From positions 62,001 through 126,000 of the forward strand of contig JAFYGI010000006.1 of NCBI GenBank assembly GCA_017543265.1: a stretch of DNA of 64,000 nt, read 5' to 3'. Each line of letters opens with the position of its first letter. Positions within the stretch are counted from its first letter, which is position 1. Both the position numbers and the translations under genes were made by a program. This DNA comes from Bacillota bacterium (GTDB lineage: Bacteria > Bacillota > Clostridia > Lachnospirales > CAG-274). Under the pieces are notes generated by a model, which searched no databases, was not told where the DNA came from, and was given only the letters and a program-made list of their open reading frames with translations. Of this stretch, positions 1 to 7,412 are shown piece by piece.

Positions 1-510
1 CTTATGAAAAGCAGCCTTTCGGACGTGCCTGCGGCGATACGCCTCAGCCGTGCGGTGCTTAAAAATATCAAGCAAAATCTGTTTTGGGCGTTTTTCTACA
101 ACATAATAGGCATACCGCTTGCGGCGGGTGTGTTTATCGGGCTGTTCGGCTGGAAGCTGAACCCCATGTTCGGCGCTGCCGCCATGAGCCTGTCCAGCTT
201 TTTTGTTGTGACAAACGCATTAAGGCTCAATCTTTTGAATATACATGACTCAAGTCATGACAAACCAATAAAACCAACCAAACAACAGGAGGAAGAAACT
301 ATGACAAAGACAATGACTATCGAGGGTATGATGTGCGGACATTGCGAGGCAAGGGTGAAAAAGGTGCTGGAGGCATTGCCGCAGGTAGACAAGGCAGAGG
401 TGAGCCATACGGCGGGTACTGCCGTTTTGACGCTTAATGCGCCCGTTGACGATGCGGTGCTTAAAAAGACCGTGGAGGATCAGGATTATAAGGTAACGGG
501 CATTGCCTGA
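1..510 (+). CDS. copA: Copper-translocating P-type ATPase, 3' end, with fused C-terminal metal-binding domain
   Basis: The reading frame is open from base 1, so the gene starts upstream of the window. About the first 80 residues are the last two membrane helices of a P1B ATPase. They include a YN pair (FWAFFYNIIGIP) and an MSLSS motif followed by a VTNALRL-type end, the Cu(I)-site signature of CopA enzymes. After a polar linker rich in Lys, Gln and Glu comes a complete heavy-metal-associated domain with the metal-binding loop GMMCGHC. Known CopA proteins export Cu(I) from the cytoplasm. A C-terminal rather than N-terminal HMA domain is uncommon. The fused domain has its own Shine-Dalgarno and ATG (see 301-510). 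Confidence 0.9.
   Translation, partial: LMKSSLSDVPAAIRLSRAVLKNIKQNLFWAFFYNIIGIPLAAGVFIGLFGWKLNPMFGAAAMSLSSFFVVTNALRLNLLNIHDSSHDKPIKPTKQQEEETMTKTMTIEGMMCGHCEARVKKVLEALPQVDKAEVSHTAGTAVLTLNAPVDDAVLKKTVEDQDYKVTGIA
287..303 (+). promoter_or_regulatory. Internal Shine-Dalgarno and ATG inside copA
   Basis: A perfect AGGAGG at 287-292 lies 8 nt before an in-frame ATG at 301, exactly where the HMA domain begins. A 6-bp inverted repeat (CATGAC/GTCATG, 244-259) lies just upstream. The layout is what one would expect for internal translation initiation, but it could also be the trace of an ancestral separate gene whose upstream stop codon was lost. Confidence 0.5.
301..510 (+). CDS. Candidate internally initiated CopZ-like copper chaperone (69 aa, in frame within copA)
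   Basis: Starting at ATG 301, the copA frame encodes a free-standing 69-residue HMA domain with GMMCGHC near the N terminus and the usual beta-alpha-beta length. Free CopZ chaperones carry Cu(I) to CopA in the cytoplasm. The SD is stronger than most in this window, so a separate product is plausible in addition to the fusion. This is inferred from the initiation signal only; the fused product is certain in the DNA, the short one is not. Confidence 0.42.
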   Translation: MTKTMTIEGMMCGHCEARVKKVLEALPQVDKAEVSHTAGTAVLTLNAPVDDAVLKKTVEDQDYKVTGIA

Positions 511-519
511 AATATTTGC

Positions 520-548
520 TTTACTTTTTTGCTTTATTATGGTAAACT
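520..548 (+). promoter_or_regulatory. Promoter of the amino-acid ABC transporter operon
   Basis: TTTACT (520-525), a 17-bp spacer and TAAACT (543-548) lie just after the copA stop and 34 bp before the solute-binding protein start. Confidence 0.5.
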
Positions 549-582
549 AAAAGAACAGAATTTATTAAAAAGGGGTAGTAAT

Positions 583-1446
583 ATGAAAAAATTATTGAGT
601 TTAGCAATAACGGCGGCTTTGATGATGGGCTTTGTGGGCTGCGGCGGTACAGCACCGGCACCCGCACCCGAAGGCGGCGGTACAGATGAGGGCACACAGG
701 CAGCGGACAGCGGTGAAAATGCCGCAGCGGCAGAGCTTCCCGACCTTTCGGGTCAGAAGTGGGTCATCGGCCTTGATGACGAGTTCCCGCCCATGGGCTT
801 CCGTGACGAGAACAACGAGATAGTCGGCTTTGACATCGACCTTGCAAAGGCTGCTGCCGAAAAGCTTGGCTGCGAGGTGGAGTTCCAGCCTATCGACTGG
901 GATACAAAGGAGCTTGAGCTTGAAAACGGCAATATCGACTTTATCTGGAACGGCCTTACAATAACCGACGAGCGTGCGCAGGCAATGGATTTTACCAAGC
1001 CTTACCTTAAAAACAAGCAGATAATAATCGTTAAAAACGACTCCGAAATAAAGTCAAAGGCTGACCTTGCGGGCAAGGAGGTAGGCGTACAGGCAGGTTC
1101 ATCCGCACTTGACGCGGTAGAGGCAGACGAGCTTTATTCAAGCCTTGGCAATGTAAGCACATACGATACAAATATACTTGCGTTTACCGACCTTGACATT
1201 GCGCGTGTTGATGCGGTGGTAGCCGACGAGATAGTTGCAAGATATTACCTTGCAAACAATGAAAATGACTTCCGTGTTGTGGAGGACGGCGACTTTGGCG
1301 ACGAGGTATACGGTGTTGCGGCAAAGAAGGGCAACACAGAAACTGTTGCAAACCTTCAGGCAGCGCTTGATGCAATGTCCGCAGACGGCACGGCAGCGAA
1401 AATATCCGAAAAGTGGTTTGGCGAAGACATTTACGTTCATAACTGA
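583..1446 (+). CDS. Polar amino-acid ABC transporter, substrate-binding lipoprotein
   Basis: Extracellular binding protein (287 aa) of family 3. The start at ATG 583 follows AAAAAGGGG and gives a lipoprotein signal peptide ending in the lipobox FVGCGG. A Glu/Ala/Pro-rich linker follows. The mature domain opens with the family hallmarks WVIGLDDEFPPMGF and IVGFDIDLAKAAAEKLG, and continues with an ITDERAQAMDFTKPY motif. It captures amino acids (cystine, glutamine and basic amino acids are typical for the family) and delivers them to the permease and ATPase encoded next. The substrate cannot be told from sequence. Confidence 0.93.
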   Translation: MKKLLSLAITAALMMGFVGCGGTAPAPAPEGGGTDEGTQAADSGENAAAAELPDLSGQKWVIGLDDEFPPMGFRDENNEIVGFDIDLAKAAAEKLGCEVEFQPIDWDTKELELENGNIDFIWNGLTITDERAQAMDFTKPYLKNKQIIIVKNDSEIKSKADLAGKEVGVQAGSSALDAVEADELYSSLGNVSTYDTNILAFTDLDIARVDAVVADEIVARYYLANNENDFRVVEDGDFGDEVYGVAAKKGNTETVANLQAALDAMSADGTAAKISEKWFGEDIYVHN

Positions 1447-1464
1447 TGTTTATCGCGTGACTTG

Positions 1465-1490
1465 AGGGGTGCCGCAGGGTGCCCCTTTAT
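1465..1490 (+). terminator. Intergenic hairpin between binding protein and permease genes
   Basis: A 9-bp stem (1465-1473 with 1478-1486, two G-U pairs) and a GCAG loop are followed by a T-rich stretch. Such partial terminators or RNA-stabilising hairpins often sit after binding-protein genes and raise their output relative to the permease. Role inferred. Confidence 0.5.
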
Positions 1491-1507
1491 TTTGCAGGGG
1501 AAAATAT

Positions 1508-2158
1508 ATGACTTTACAACAATGGATACCGCAGATGGCTGTCGGCTGTTTGCTTACCTTAAAACTGTTTATCATAACCATCGTATTGTCCATGCCGCTG
1601 GGTCTGGTGCTTACGTTTTTGTACACATCAAAAAACAAGGCCTTGAACAAGGTGGTGGCGTTTTACATACTTATCATGCGCGGCACACCGCTGCTGCTGC
1701 AGATATTTTTTGTATACTTCGGTCTGCCGTATACACCGATCATCGGCAAGTATCTTACCATAAGCGACCGTTTTACCGCGGGTGCGGTGGCATTTATACT
1801 TAACTATGCCGCATACTTTGCGGAGATATTCCGCGGCGGTCTTTTGTCGGTGGACAAGGGACAGTATGAGGCGGCAAAGGTGCTGGGTCTGACGGATATG
1901 CAGACACGCTTTAAAATAGTGCTGCCGCAGATGTTCAGGATATCCTTGCCCGCAGTTTCAAACGAGGCGATAATCCTTATAAAGGACACGGCACTTATTA
2001 CGGCTATCGGCCTTTCCGACCTTCTTAAGGTCACAAAGACCATTGTAAACAAAACCACCAATATCTCCGCATTTCTTGTGGCGGCCATATTCTACCTTAT
2101 CATGAGCTATGTGCTTACGATAGTTTTCAGGCTGCTTGAAAAGAAATTTGCGTTTTAA
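1508..2158 (+). CDS. Polar amino-acid ABC transporter, permease
   Basis: His/Glu/Gln/Arg/opine-type permease (216 aa). ATG 1508 is preceded by GCAGGGG; an upstream in-frame start at 1469 lies inside the intergenic hairpin and is less likely. It has about five membrane helices and the EAA loop EAAKVLGLTDMQ...ILPQ, which contacts the ATPase. It sits 61 bp after the binding-protein gene and 12 bp before the ATPase gene, so the three form one operon. Confidence 0.93.
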   Translation: MTLQQWIPQMAVGCLLTLKLFIITIVLSMPLGLVLTFLYTSKNKALNKVVAFYILIMRGTPLLLQIFFVYFGLPYTPIIGKYLTISDRFTAGAVAFILNYAAYFAEIFRGGLLSVDKGQYEAAKVLGLTDMQTRFKIVLPQMFRISLPAVSNEAIILIKDTALITAIGLSDLLKVTKTIVNKTTNISAFLVAAIFYLIMSYVLTIVFRLLEKKFAF

Positions 2159-2170
2159 GGGGGCGGCGTT

Positions 2171-2917
2171 ATGGAAATGATAAAAGTTGAAAACCTTAAA
2201 AAAAGCTTTGGCAATATCGAGGTTTTAAAGGATATAAGCCTTAATGTGGACAAGGGCGATGTTATTGCCATACTCGGGCCGTCGGGCAGCGGCAAAAGTA
2301 CATTTTTGCGCAGCCTTATAGATCTGGTGGAGATAGACGGCGGCAGCATTTACATAGAGGGCGAGGCGCTGTGTGAAAATGCGGTTTATCCGCACGCAAA
2401 GGAAAAACGCAGGATACTGGCAAAAACGGGCATGGTGTTCCAGCATTTCAACCTTTTCCCGCATAAAAACGTAAGGGACAACCTTTTGCTTGCGCCGATG
2501 CTGAAAAAACAGGGCACGCGGGACGAGCTCAATAAAAAGGCGATGGATATACTTGAAAAGGTGGGTCTTGTTGAAAAAATAAACGAAATGCCCAAAAATC
2601 TTTCGGGCGGACAAAAACAGCGTGTGGCTATTGCCCGCGCCCTTATGTGCGACCCCGATATCCTGCTTTTTGACGAGCCTACATCGGCCCTTGACCCCGA
2701 GCTTACGGGCGAGGTGCTCAATGTTATACGCGACCTCTCAAAGGAAAAAATGACCATGCTTATAGTTACGCATGAGATAGGCTTTGCGCGTGAGGCCGCA
2801 AACAAGGTGCTGTTTATGGACGGCGGCTACGTGCTGGGCTTTGGCACACCCGAGGAGATAATAGACTCCAACGAAAATACGCGCATCAAAAACTTTTTTG
2901 CAAAAATGACATACTAA
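2171..2917 (+). CDS. Polar amino-acid ABC transporter, ATP-binding protein
   Basis: Cytoplasmic ATPase (248 aa, normal length) of the GlnQ/HisP type. It shows Walker A GPSGSGKST, signature LSGGQKQR, Walker B ILLFDEPTSALDPE and the H-loop VTHE. The start follows AAGGGGGCGG. It powers the importer formed with the two preceding genes. Confidence 0.95.
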   Translation: MEMIKVENLKKSFGNIEVLKDISLNVDKGDVIAILGPSGSGKSTFLRSLIDLVEIDGGSIYIEGEALCENAVYPHAKEKRRILAKTGMVFQHFNLFPHKNVRDNLLLAPMLKKQGTRDELNKKAMDILEKVGLVEKINEMPKNLSGGQKQRVAIARALMCDPDILLFDEPTSALDPELTGEVLNVIRDLSKEKMTMLIVTHEIGFAREAANKVLFMDGGYVLGFGTPEEIIDSNENTRIKNFFAKMTY

Positions 2918-2928
2918 GAGGAGCCGGA

Positions 2929-3093
2929 ATGAACAACATTGTAAAAAAAATGATCTTGACGGCTGCTGTGGCGGCGGCTGCTGTATTTGCCAATTATTTA
3001 AGTACGATGATGCATGAGGGTTGGGTCAACGATGACGCGATATACAAAAGATTGAGGTATCGGTCTTTACAACAGTATTTGTTTGTGTTATAA
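2929..3093 (+). CDS. Small hydrophobic protein (54 aa), unknown
   Basis: An open frame 11 bp after the transporter ATPase stop, with a good SD (AGAGGAG) 6 nt before ATG. The peptide begins MNNIVKKMILTAAVAAAAVF, a signal-peptide or membrane-anchor-like segment, followed by a short charged tail. I do not recognise it. Its last codons overlap the promoter of the next gene (3066-3094), which either argues against strong selection on the C terminus or reflects compaction. It may be a small membrane accessory of the transporter or a decayed gene end. Confidence 0.45.
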   Translation: MNNIVKKMILTAAVAAAAVFANYLSTMMHEGWVNDDAIYKRLRYRSLQQYLFVL

Positions 3094-3094
3094 T
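3066..3094 (+). promoter_or_regulatory. Near-consensus sigma-A promoter
   Basis: TTTACA (3066-3071), a 17-bp spacer and TATAAT (3089-3094), 77 bp upstream of the 3171 start. Confidence 0.7.
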
Positions 3095-3170
3095 AGTGGA
3101 TAGATATTATTGCGAACAAAAAATAAAGGTCTTTTTCAACCACGATATTTATAAAAGGGAGGATAATATT

Positions 3171-3431
3171 ATGGCAGGACTTGATGCAAAAAAAATACAG
3201 GCAATGGTAAAAGGCGATAAATACGTTGTTCTTCAGGCAACTATCGCGGAAAATGCGATAACCCTCGGCGGCGGTGTTACCTGCCTGTCAAGCTTGCAGC
3301 GCATTATAAACGAGCAGGCCTCAAGAGGCTACAGACTGCATACCATAAGCACGGCATCGGTAGAGGCAAAAAGTCTTGGTGCGGGTGTTGCATCGCAAAT
3401 GCAGGCTACAATGATATTTGAAAAGATTTAA
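3171..3431 (+). CDS. Small protein (86 aa), DUF4177-like
   Basis: ATG 3171 follows GGGAGG with 8-nt spacing. The pattern of an early KYVVLQA strand, an amphipathic helix (LQRIINEQASRGYRLHT) and a closing MQATMIFEKI strand matches the short DUF4177-type fold, whose function is not known. It has its own promoter and terminator, so it is monocistronic. Family assignment is by pattern only. Confidence 0.65.
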   Translation: MAGLDAKKIQAMVKGDKYVVLQATIAENAITLGGGVTCLSSLQRIINEQASRGYRLHTISTASVEAKSLGAGVASQMQATMIFEKI

Positions 3432-3439
3432 TAACATAA

Positions 3440-3492
3440 GGGGACCGAAACATCGGAGATCTTAATATCTTCAATGCTTCGGCCCCTTTTTT
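3440..3492 (+). terminator. Rho-independent terminator after 3171-3431
   Basis: GGGGaCCGAA and TTCGGCCCC form the stem (long loop) and are followed by TTTTTT ending at 3492. Confidence 0.7.
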
Positions 3493-3493
3493 G

Positions 3494-3673
3494 TCAATCT
3501 TTTTTAAGCTCGGCTATCACGGCCTTGGCACTTTTAATGCACGCGCCGCAAAGTATGCCGAGACGCATACACCTTTCCATTTTTTCAAAGGTGTCGTTTC
3601 CGTCGGCTATTGCCTTTTTTATATCCTTTACGCGAATATCGTAGCATTCGCATACCATCATATTATCGTCCAT
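3494..3673 (-). CDS. Bfd-like [2Fe-2S] small protein (59 aa)
   Basis: A short gene read leftward. Start ATG at 3673 has GAGG 7 nt upstream. The protein carries the four-cysteine Bfd pattern: VCECYD near the N terminus and LGILCGACI near the C terminus, separated by a helix with KDIKKAIADG. Bfd-like domains bind a [2Fe-2S] cluster and act as small ferredoxins, classically in iron release from bacterioferritin or as fused modules. The start lies 8 bp after the stop of the CLC channel gene, whose last codons overlap this SD, so the two are probably co-transcribed and translationally coupled. A link between the channel and an Fe-S protein is unexplained. Confidence 0.82.
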   Translation of the reverse strand: MDDNMMVCECYDIRVKDIKKAIADGNDTFEKMERCMRLGILCGACIKSAKAVIAELKKD

Positions 3674-3681
3674 ATATTACC

Positions 3682-4938
3682 TCAATGATGCGCTATTTTG
3701 TTTACATACTGATTTTTGTACTTGGAGTAGATTATCTTCTGGGTGTTGTACAGTCCGTAATAGCCCGACAGCATATAGCTTACGGCTATGGCCAGCAGAT
3801 AATATTTTATGCCGTCCATGCCGAACAGCTCCAGACTTATTATCAGCGATGCTATGGGGCAGTTGGTAACGCCGCAGAACACGGATACCATGCCCACCGC
3901 TGCGCAAAGCGAGGGGGATATGCCGAGATAGCGGCCTATAAAGCAGCCCAGCGTGGAGCCTATATAAAACGACGGCATTATTTCGCCGCCCTTAAAGCCG
4001 CAGCCCAGCGTGATGGCGGTAAAAATTATTTTAAGCAGGAACGCCCACGGCACCACCTCACCGCGGAAAGCACGCTCCATAACGGGTATGCCGACACCGT
4101 TGTAATCCGTGGTTTTTAAAAGAAGTGTCAGCACAACTATTATCACACCGCCCGTAAATACGCGCAGATACTGGTTTTTGATGTATTTTTTAAAGTGATA
4201 TTCACAGTATTTCAGCGATACCACAAACAATATGCTTACAAGGCTTGCGGCAATGGCGACTACCATTGTTTTAAGCCCCGTGTCGGGCTTGAATTCCGTT
4301 ATATACAGCACATGAAACTGCTCGCTGCGGCAGTCGAGCGCCTTTGCAACGGTATCCGCCGTAAGTGAGGCTATGGCGCAGGGCACAAGTGCCGAGTAGT
4401 ACATTATGCCGACGCTTACGACCTCTATCGCAAATATTGCGGCGGCTATGGGTGTACCGAAAACCGCCGAAAAGGCCGCGCTTACACAGCACATGGTGAA
4501 AACCCGCCTGTCGAACTCGTCCAGCTTTATTATGCCGCTTAAATAATAGCCTATGCCGCCGCCTATCTGCACGGCTGCGCCCTCGCGTCCCGAGGAGCCG
4601 CCGAAAAGGTTGGTCAGGACGGTGGATATAAAAATAAGCGGGGTTATTTTAAGCGGTACGTTGGTGTCGGAGTGTATGGCGCTGATGATAAGGTTGGTGT
4701 TAAGGCCGTCATCCTTTGCCATACGGTACATAAATACTATTACAAGACCCGCAAGCGGCAGCAGAAATATTATCTGCGGGTTTTGCGTGCGGAACTCGTT
4801 TGCGGCCGCAAGACAGTGGTAAAACAGCGCACCCACCAGTCCCAGCGTAAGTCCCGCCGCTATCGATACTATCAGCCATTTTAAAAATGTTTTGCTGTTG
4901 GCCGCGGCACGGGCAAGATAAGGTTTGAATTTTTCCAT
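3682..4938 (-). CDS. CLC-family chloride channel or H+/Cl- antiporter
   Basis: Membrane protein (418 aa) with 10 or more hydrophobic helices. It has the CLC filter motif GREGAAVQIG, which retains the external gating glutamate, the conserved GCGFKGGEIMPSFYIG, and NCPIASLIISLELFG. Family members move Cl- (some F-) across the cytoplasmic membrane, by exchange with H+ when the gating Glu is present. The start at 4938 has GGGAG upstream; a longer frame to 5007 would run through the promoter and is rejected. No C-terminal CBS domains. Followed by the Bfd-like gene. Confidence 0.92.
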   Translation of the reverse strand: MEKFKPYLARAAANSKTFLKWLIVSIAAGLTLGLVGALFYHCLAAANEFRTQNPQIIFLLPLAGLVIVFMYRMAKDDGLNTNLIISAIHSDTNVPLKITPLIFISTVLTNLFGGSSGREGAAVQIGGGIGYYLSGIIKLDEFDRRVFTMCCVSAAFSAVFGTPIAAAIFAIEVVSVGIMYYSALVPCAIASLTADTVAKALDCRSEQFHVLYITEFKPDTGLKTMVVAIAASLVSILFVVSLKYCEYHFKKYIKNQYLRVFTGGVIIVVLTLLLKTTDYNGVGIPVMERAFRGEVVPWAFLLKIIFTAITLGCGFKGGEIMPSFYIGSTLGCFIGRYLGISPSLCAAVGMVSVFCGVTNCPIASLIISLELFGMDGIKYYLLAIAVSYMLSGYYGLYNTQKIIYSKYKNQYVNKIAHH

Positions 4939-4972
4939 AAGACACACTCCCAAATAAGCTTCATTAAGAAAG

Positions 4973-5001
4973 ATTGTACCCATTTTTGGGGAAAATGTCA
5001 A
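4973..5001 (-). promoter_or_regulatory. Promoter of the CLC-Bfd pair
   Basis: On the minus strand TTGACA (5001-4996), a 17-bp spacer and TACAAT (4978-4973), 35 bp upstream of the start. Confidence 0.75.
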
Positions 5002-5174
5002 GAACAATCGAAATAATACCCGTCGGGGGCGGGGTCTATGCTTTCACACACAAAGGATATTTTTTGATACCGGCGTTGTACGGATGAAAAAGATAAAAAA
5101 ATAAGGCGTAAATGCAATGGCATTAGAAATTATGCGAAAATGATATTTATATGATTAAAATTTTATGAAAATTG
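5002..5174. other. Divergent intergenic region with no gene
   Basis: Between the CLC promoter and the TerB-like promoter. AT-rich, apart from a short G-rich patch near 5025. I see no open frame with a ribosome binding site, and no recognisable RNA structure. Confidence 0.5.
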
Positions 5175-5203
5175 TTGCATTCTGTTAAAAATAGAGTTAT
5201 AAT
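5175..5203 (+). promoter_or_regulatory. Promoter of the TerB-like gene
   Basis: TTGCAT (5175-5180), 17 bp, TATAAT (5198-5203), leaving a roughly 100-nt leader. A second TATAAT overlaps at 5203-5208. The leader can form a short GGGAAA/TTTCCC hairpin near 5220-5240. Confidence 0.65.
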
Positions 5204-5309
5204 ATAATCAGTGAAAATCGGGAAAGGTATTTTTCCCTTTCAGTATGGCATTTTTGTTAATGTTTTGTTGTGTACAATTATTTATCAGCATTAAGGAGGT
5301 TTTATAAGG

Positions 5310-5714
5310 ATGTATCTTGAAGCGTTGAATGATAAGGAAAAGGAACTGTTTTTAAGTTTGGCTTATAACTTATCCGCAGCAGACAAGGATTACAGCCCGG
5401 AGGAGAGAGTAACGGTGGCAGGATACTGCCGTGAGATGGGTATAGATTTTAATATGGACAAGATCAACCTGTCGGTGGATGAGGTGCTGGATCAGCTTAA
5501 CGATATGTGCTCTTTACAGATGAAGCGTATCATCGTGTTTGAGGCTATGAGACTTACTATGGCAGACCTTGACTACGATGAGGGCGAAAGGGCTATACTT
5601 GGCAAGGCTATCGAAAAGTTCGGCCTTGATAAGGTATACCACGATAAGTGCGAGTCCCTTATAAAGGAATTTATCGCCCTTCAGACAAAGATGAACGAGC
5701 TTGTAATAGAATAA
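5310..5714 (+). CDS. TerB-like helical protein (134 aa)
   Basis: All-helical protein with two acidic, EF-hand-like turns, AADKDYSPEE and ADLDYDEGE, each starting a helix. This arrangement is seen in TerB-like (tellurite-resistance B family) domains, whose biochemical role is poorly defined but which can bind divalent metal at such acidic loops. The start follows AAGGAGG by 10 nt. Its own promoter and terminator make it monocistronic. The family call rests on pattern and length. Confidence 0.65.
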   Translation: MYLEALNDKEKELFLSLAYNLSAADKDYSPEERVTVAGYCREMGIDFNMDKINLSVDEVLDQLNDMCSLQMKRIIVFEAMRLTMADLDYDEGERAILGKAIEKFGLDKVYHDKCESLIKEFIALQTKMNELVIE

Positions 5715-5731
5715 AAGCTTCGCAAGCCTGC

Positions 5732-5762
5732 AAGACCCGCATAATACGGCGGGTCTTTTTTT
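5732..5762 (+). terminator. Rho-independent terminator after the TerB-like gene
   Basis: 9-bp stem AAGACCCGC/GCGGGTCTT (5732-5740 with 5749-5757) and a T run to about 5762. Confidence 0.9.
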
Positions 5763-5853
5763 GCGAAAATTACAGAATAATTAAGATTATGAAGAAATAC
5801 TTAACAATCTATTAAAAATGCTTAATTTTAATTATTTTTTAATAATTGGATAT

Positions 5854-5998
5854 TATAATAAAACTCGTAAAGCAAAAACAACACGCTTTTGTAATAAAAA
5901 CAGCTGTGACTACAAAGGATAACTTCGGGGATCCACGGGGCGTTTACCCCAAACGGGTTCTCGGTCATTACCCAAAAATCTTTTCGGAGGTAAGTATT
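5854..5998 (+). other. Putative -10 element and long 5' leader of the HtrA pair
   Basis: TATAAT at 5854-5859 has only a weak -35 at 17 bp. The transcript would carry a leader of about 130 nt before the SD CGGAGG (5987-5992). The leader includes a short GGGG/CCCC hairpin around 5936-5951, but I recognise no riboswitch class. Confidence 0.4.
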
Positions 5999-7399
5999 AT
6001 GGATGAATATAAAAACGACAATGATATTATGAATGAAGAAGATAAACGAACAGCAGAAGTGCTGAAGGAAGAAACAGCCGATACGGAAGCGGTCACGGAC
6101 GAAACGCTCACCGACGAGGCAGTCACCGAAGAAACGGTCACCAACGGGACGGTTTCGGACGAAACGCTCACGGCCGAAGCCGTACAGGGCATAGGCGAGC
6201 AGGCGGAGCAGGATAAGGCCGCAGCGGAGCTCAGGCAAAAGCGTGCGGCGTTCAGAAAAACGGCGGCACTCGGTCTGACGGGTGCGGTGCTTTTCGGCAT
6301 AGCGCTGGGCAGCTCGCTGGGCGTAGCGTACAACAGCTCCAGAAACCTGTTTGTAAAGTCGGCACAGCCCTTTAATTTTGAGACGGAAAACAAGGAAAAC
6401 GAGGCCGTAAGCGCAGAGGCGGTAAATATCACACCCGCCAACAACGATGTTATAGACACCATCAACAAGGTCAAAAATTCGGTGGTAAATATTTCCACCA
6501 CAGAAACGCAGTCGGGATTTTTCAACCAGATATATGAAAGCCAGGGCGCAGGCTCGGGCATAATCTACTCGCAGGATGACGAAAAGGTCTATATCGTCAC
6601 AAACAACCACGTTGTAGAGGATGCTACGGATGTAAGCATATCCATAACGGGCAGCGAGACCGTAAAGGCAAGCCTTGTGGGCCGCGACCCCTCATCCGAC
6701 ATAGCGGTCATATATGTACTTAAAACGGATCTTAAGGCCGCAGGCATAAACGAGGTAACACCTGCGGTATTCGGCGACTCCGATAAGGTGCAGGCGGGCG
6801 AATATGTGGTTGCCATCGGTAATGCGCTTGGCGAGGGCAAGACAACTACCCGCGGTATCATAAGTGCGGAAAACAAGGTCATAAATATCGACGGCAAAAA
6901 GCTTAGCATGATACAGACCGATGCGGCCATCAACCCCGGCAACAGCGGCGGCGCACTGGTAAACAGCGCAGGTCAGGTAATAGGCATAAATACCGCCAAA
7001 TACTCCAGCTATTCCGTTGAGGGCACGGGCTTTGCCATCCCCGTAAATACCGCAAACGACGTTATAACACAGCTTATGGACAAGGGCAGCGTTGATAAGC
7101 CGTATATCGGCATAGTCGGCTACACCATAGACGAGGACTTTAAAAAGATGTACAGCATCGAGACCGACGGCGTACTTGTACAGAGTATAGAAATGGGCAG
7201 CCCCGCCGAAAAGGCAGGCATTCAGCGCACCGATATAATCACATCCATTGACGGTGTGAATGTGGCGACCATAGAACAGCTTCAGGCGGAAATAAAAAAG
7301 CACAGCTCGGGCGATACGATAACGCTCGGTATCGTAAGGGACGGCTACCGTCAGACCGAGGTCAAGGTAACGCTTGAAAATTACAATGAGCAGTTTTGA
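5999..7399 (+). CDS. Membrane-anchored HtrA/DegP-family serine protease with PDZ domain
   Basis: A 466-aa protein. Residues 1-75 are an acidic cytoplasmic tail with degenerate Thr/Glu/Val repeats. A membrane helix lies near 95-115. The trypsin-like domain has the triad His in TNNHVV, Asp in SSDIAVI and Ser in NPGNSGGAL. A single PDZ domain (from GIVGYTIDE to the end) follows. HtrA proteases degrade misfolded proteins outside the membrane. ATG 5999 follows CGGAGG; upstream frame extension to 5846 crosses the -10 and is rejected. A second homologue starts 13 bp downstream. Confidence 0.94.
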   Translation: MDEYKNDNDIMNEEDKRTAEVLKEETADTEAVTDETLTDEAVTEETVTNGTVSDETLTAEAVQGIGEQAEQDKAAAELRQKRAAFRKTAALGLTGAVLFGIALGSSLGVAYNSSRNLFVKSAQPFNFETENKENEAVSAEAVNITPANNDVIDTINKVKNSVVNISTTETQSGFFNQIYESQGAGSGIIYSQDDEKVYIVTNNHVVEDATDVSISITGSETVKASLVGRDPSSDIAVIYVLKTDLKAAGINEVTPAVFGDSDKVQAGEYVVAIGNALGEGKTTTRGIISAENKVINIDGKKLSMIQTDAAINPGNSGGALVNSAGQVIGINTAKYSSYSVEGTGFAIPVNTANDVITQLMDKGSVDKPYIGIVGYTIDEDFKKMYSIETDGVLVQSIEMGSPAEKAGIQRTDIITSIDGVNVATIEQLQAEIKKHSSGDTITLGIVRDGYRQTEVKVTLENYNEQF

Positions 7400-7412
7400 G
7401 AGGTGACAGAAT

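Noticed and set aside
3610..4119. A 169-codon plus-strand frame
   Set aside because: Antisense to the CLC channel, whose motifs are unmistakable.
5860..5998. Riboswitch in the leader of the HtrA pair
   Set aside because: Only a short GGGG/CCCC hairpin is seen; no conserved core of any riboswitch class that I know.
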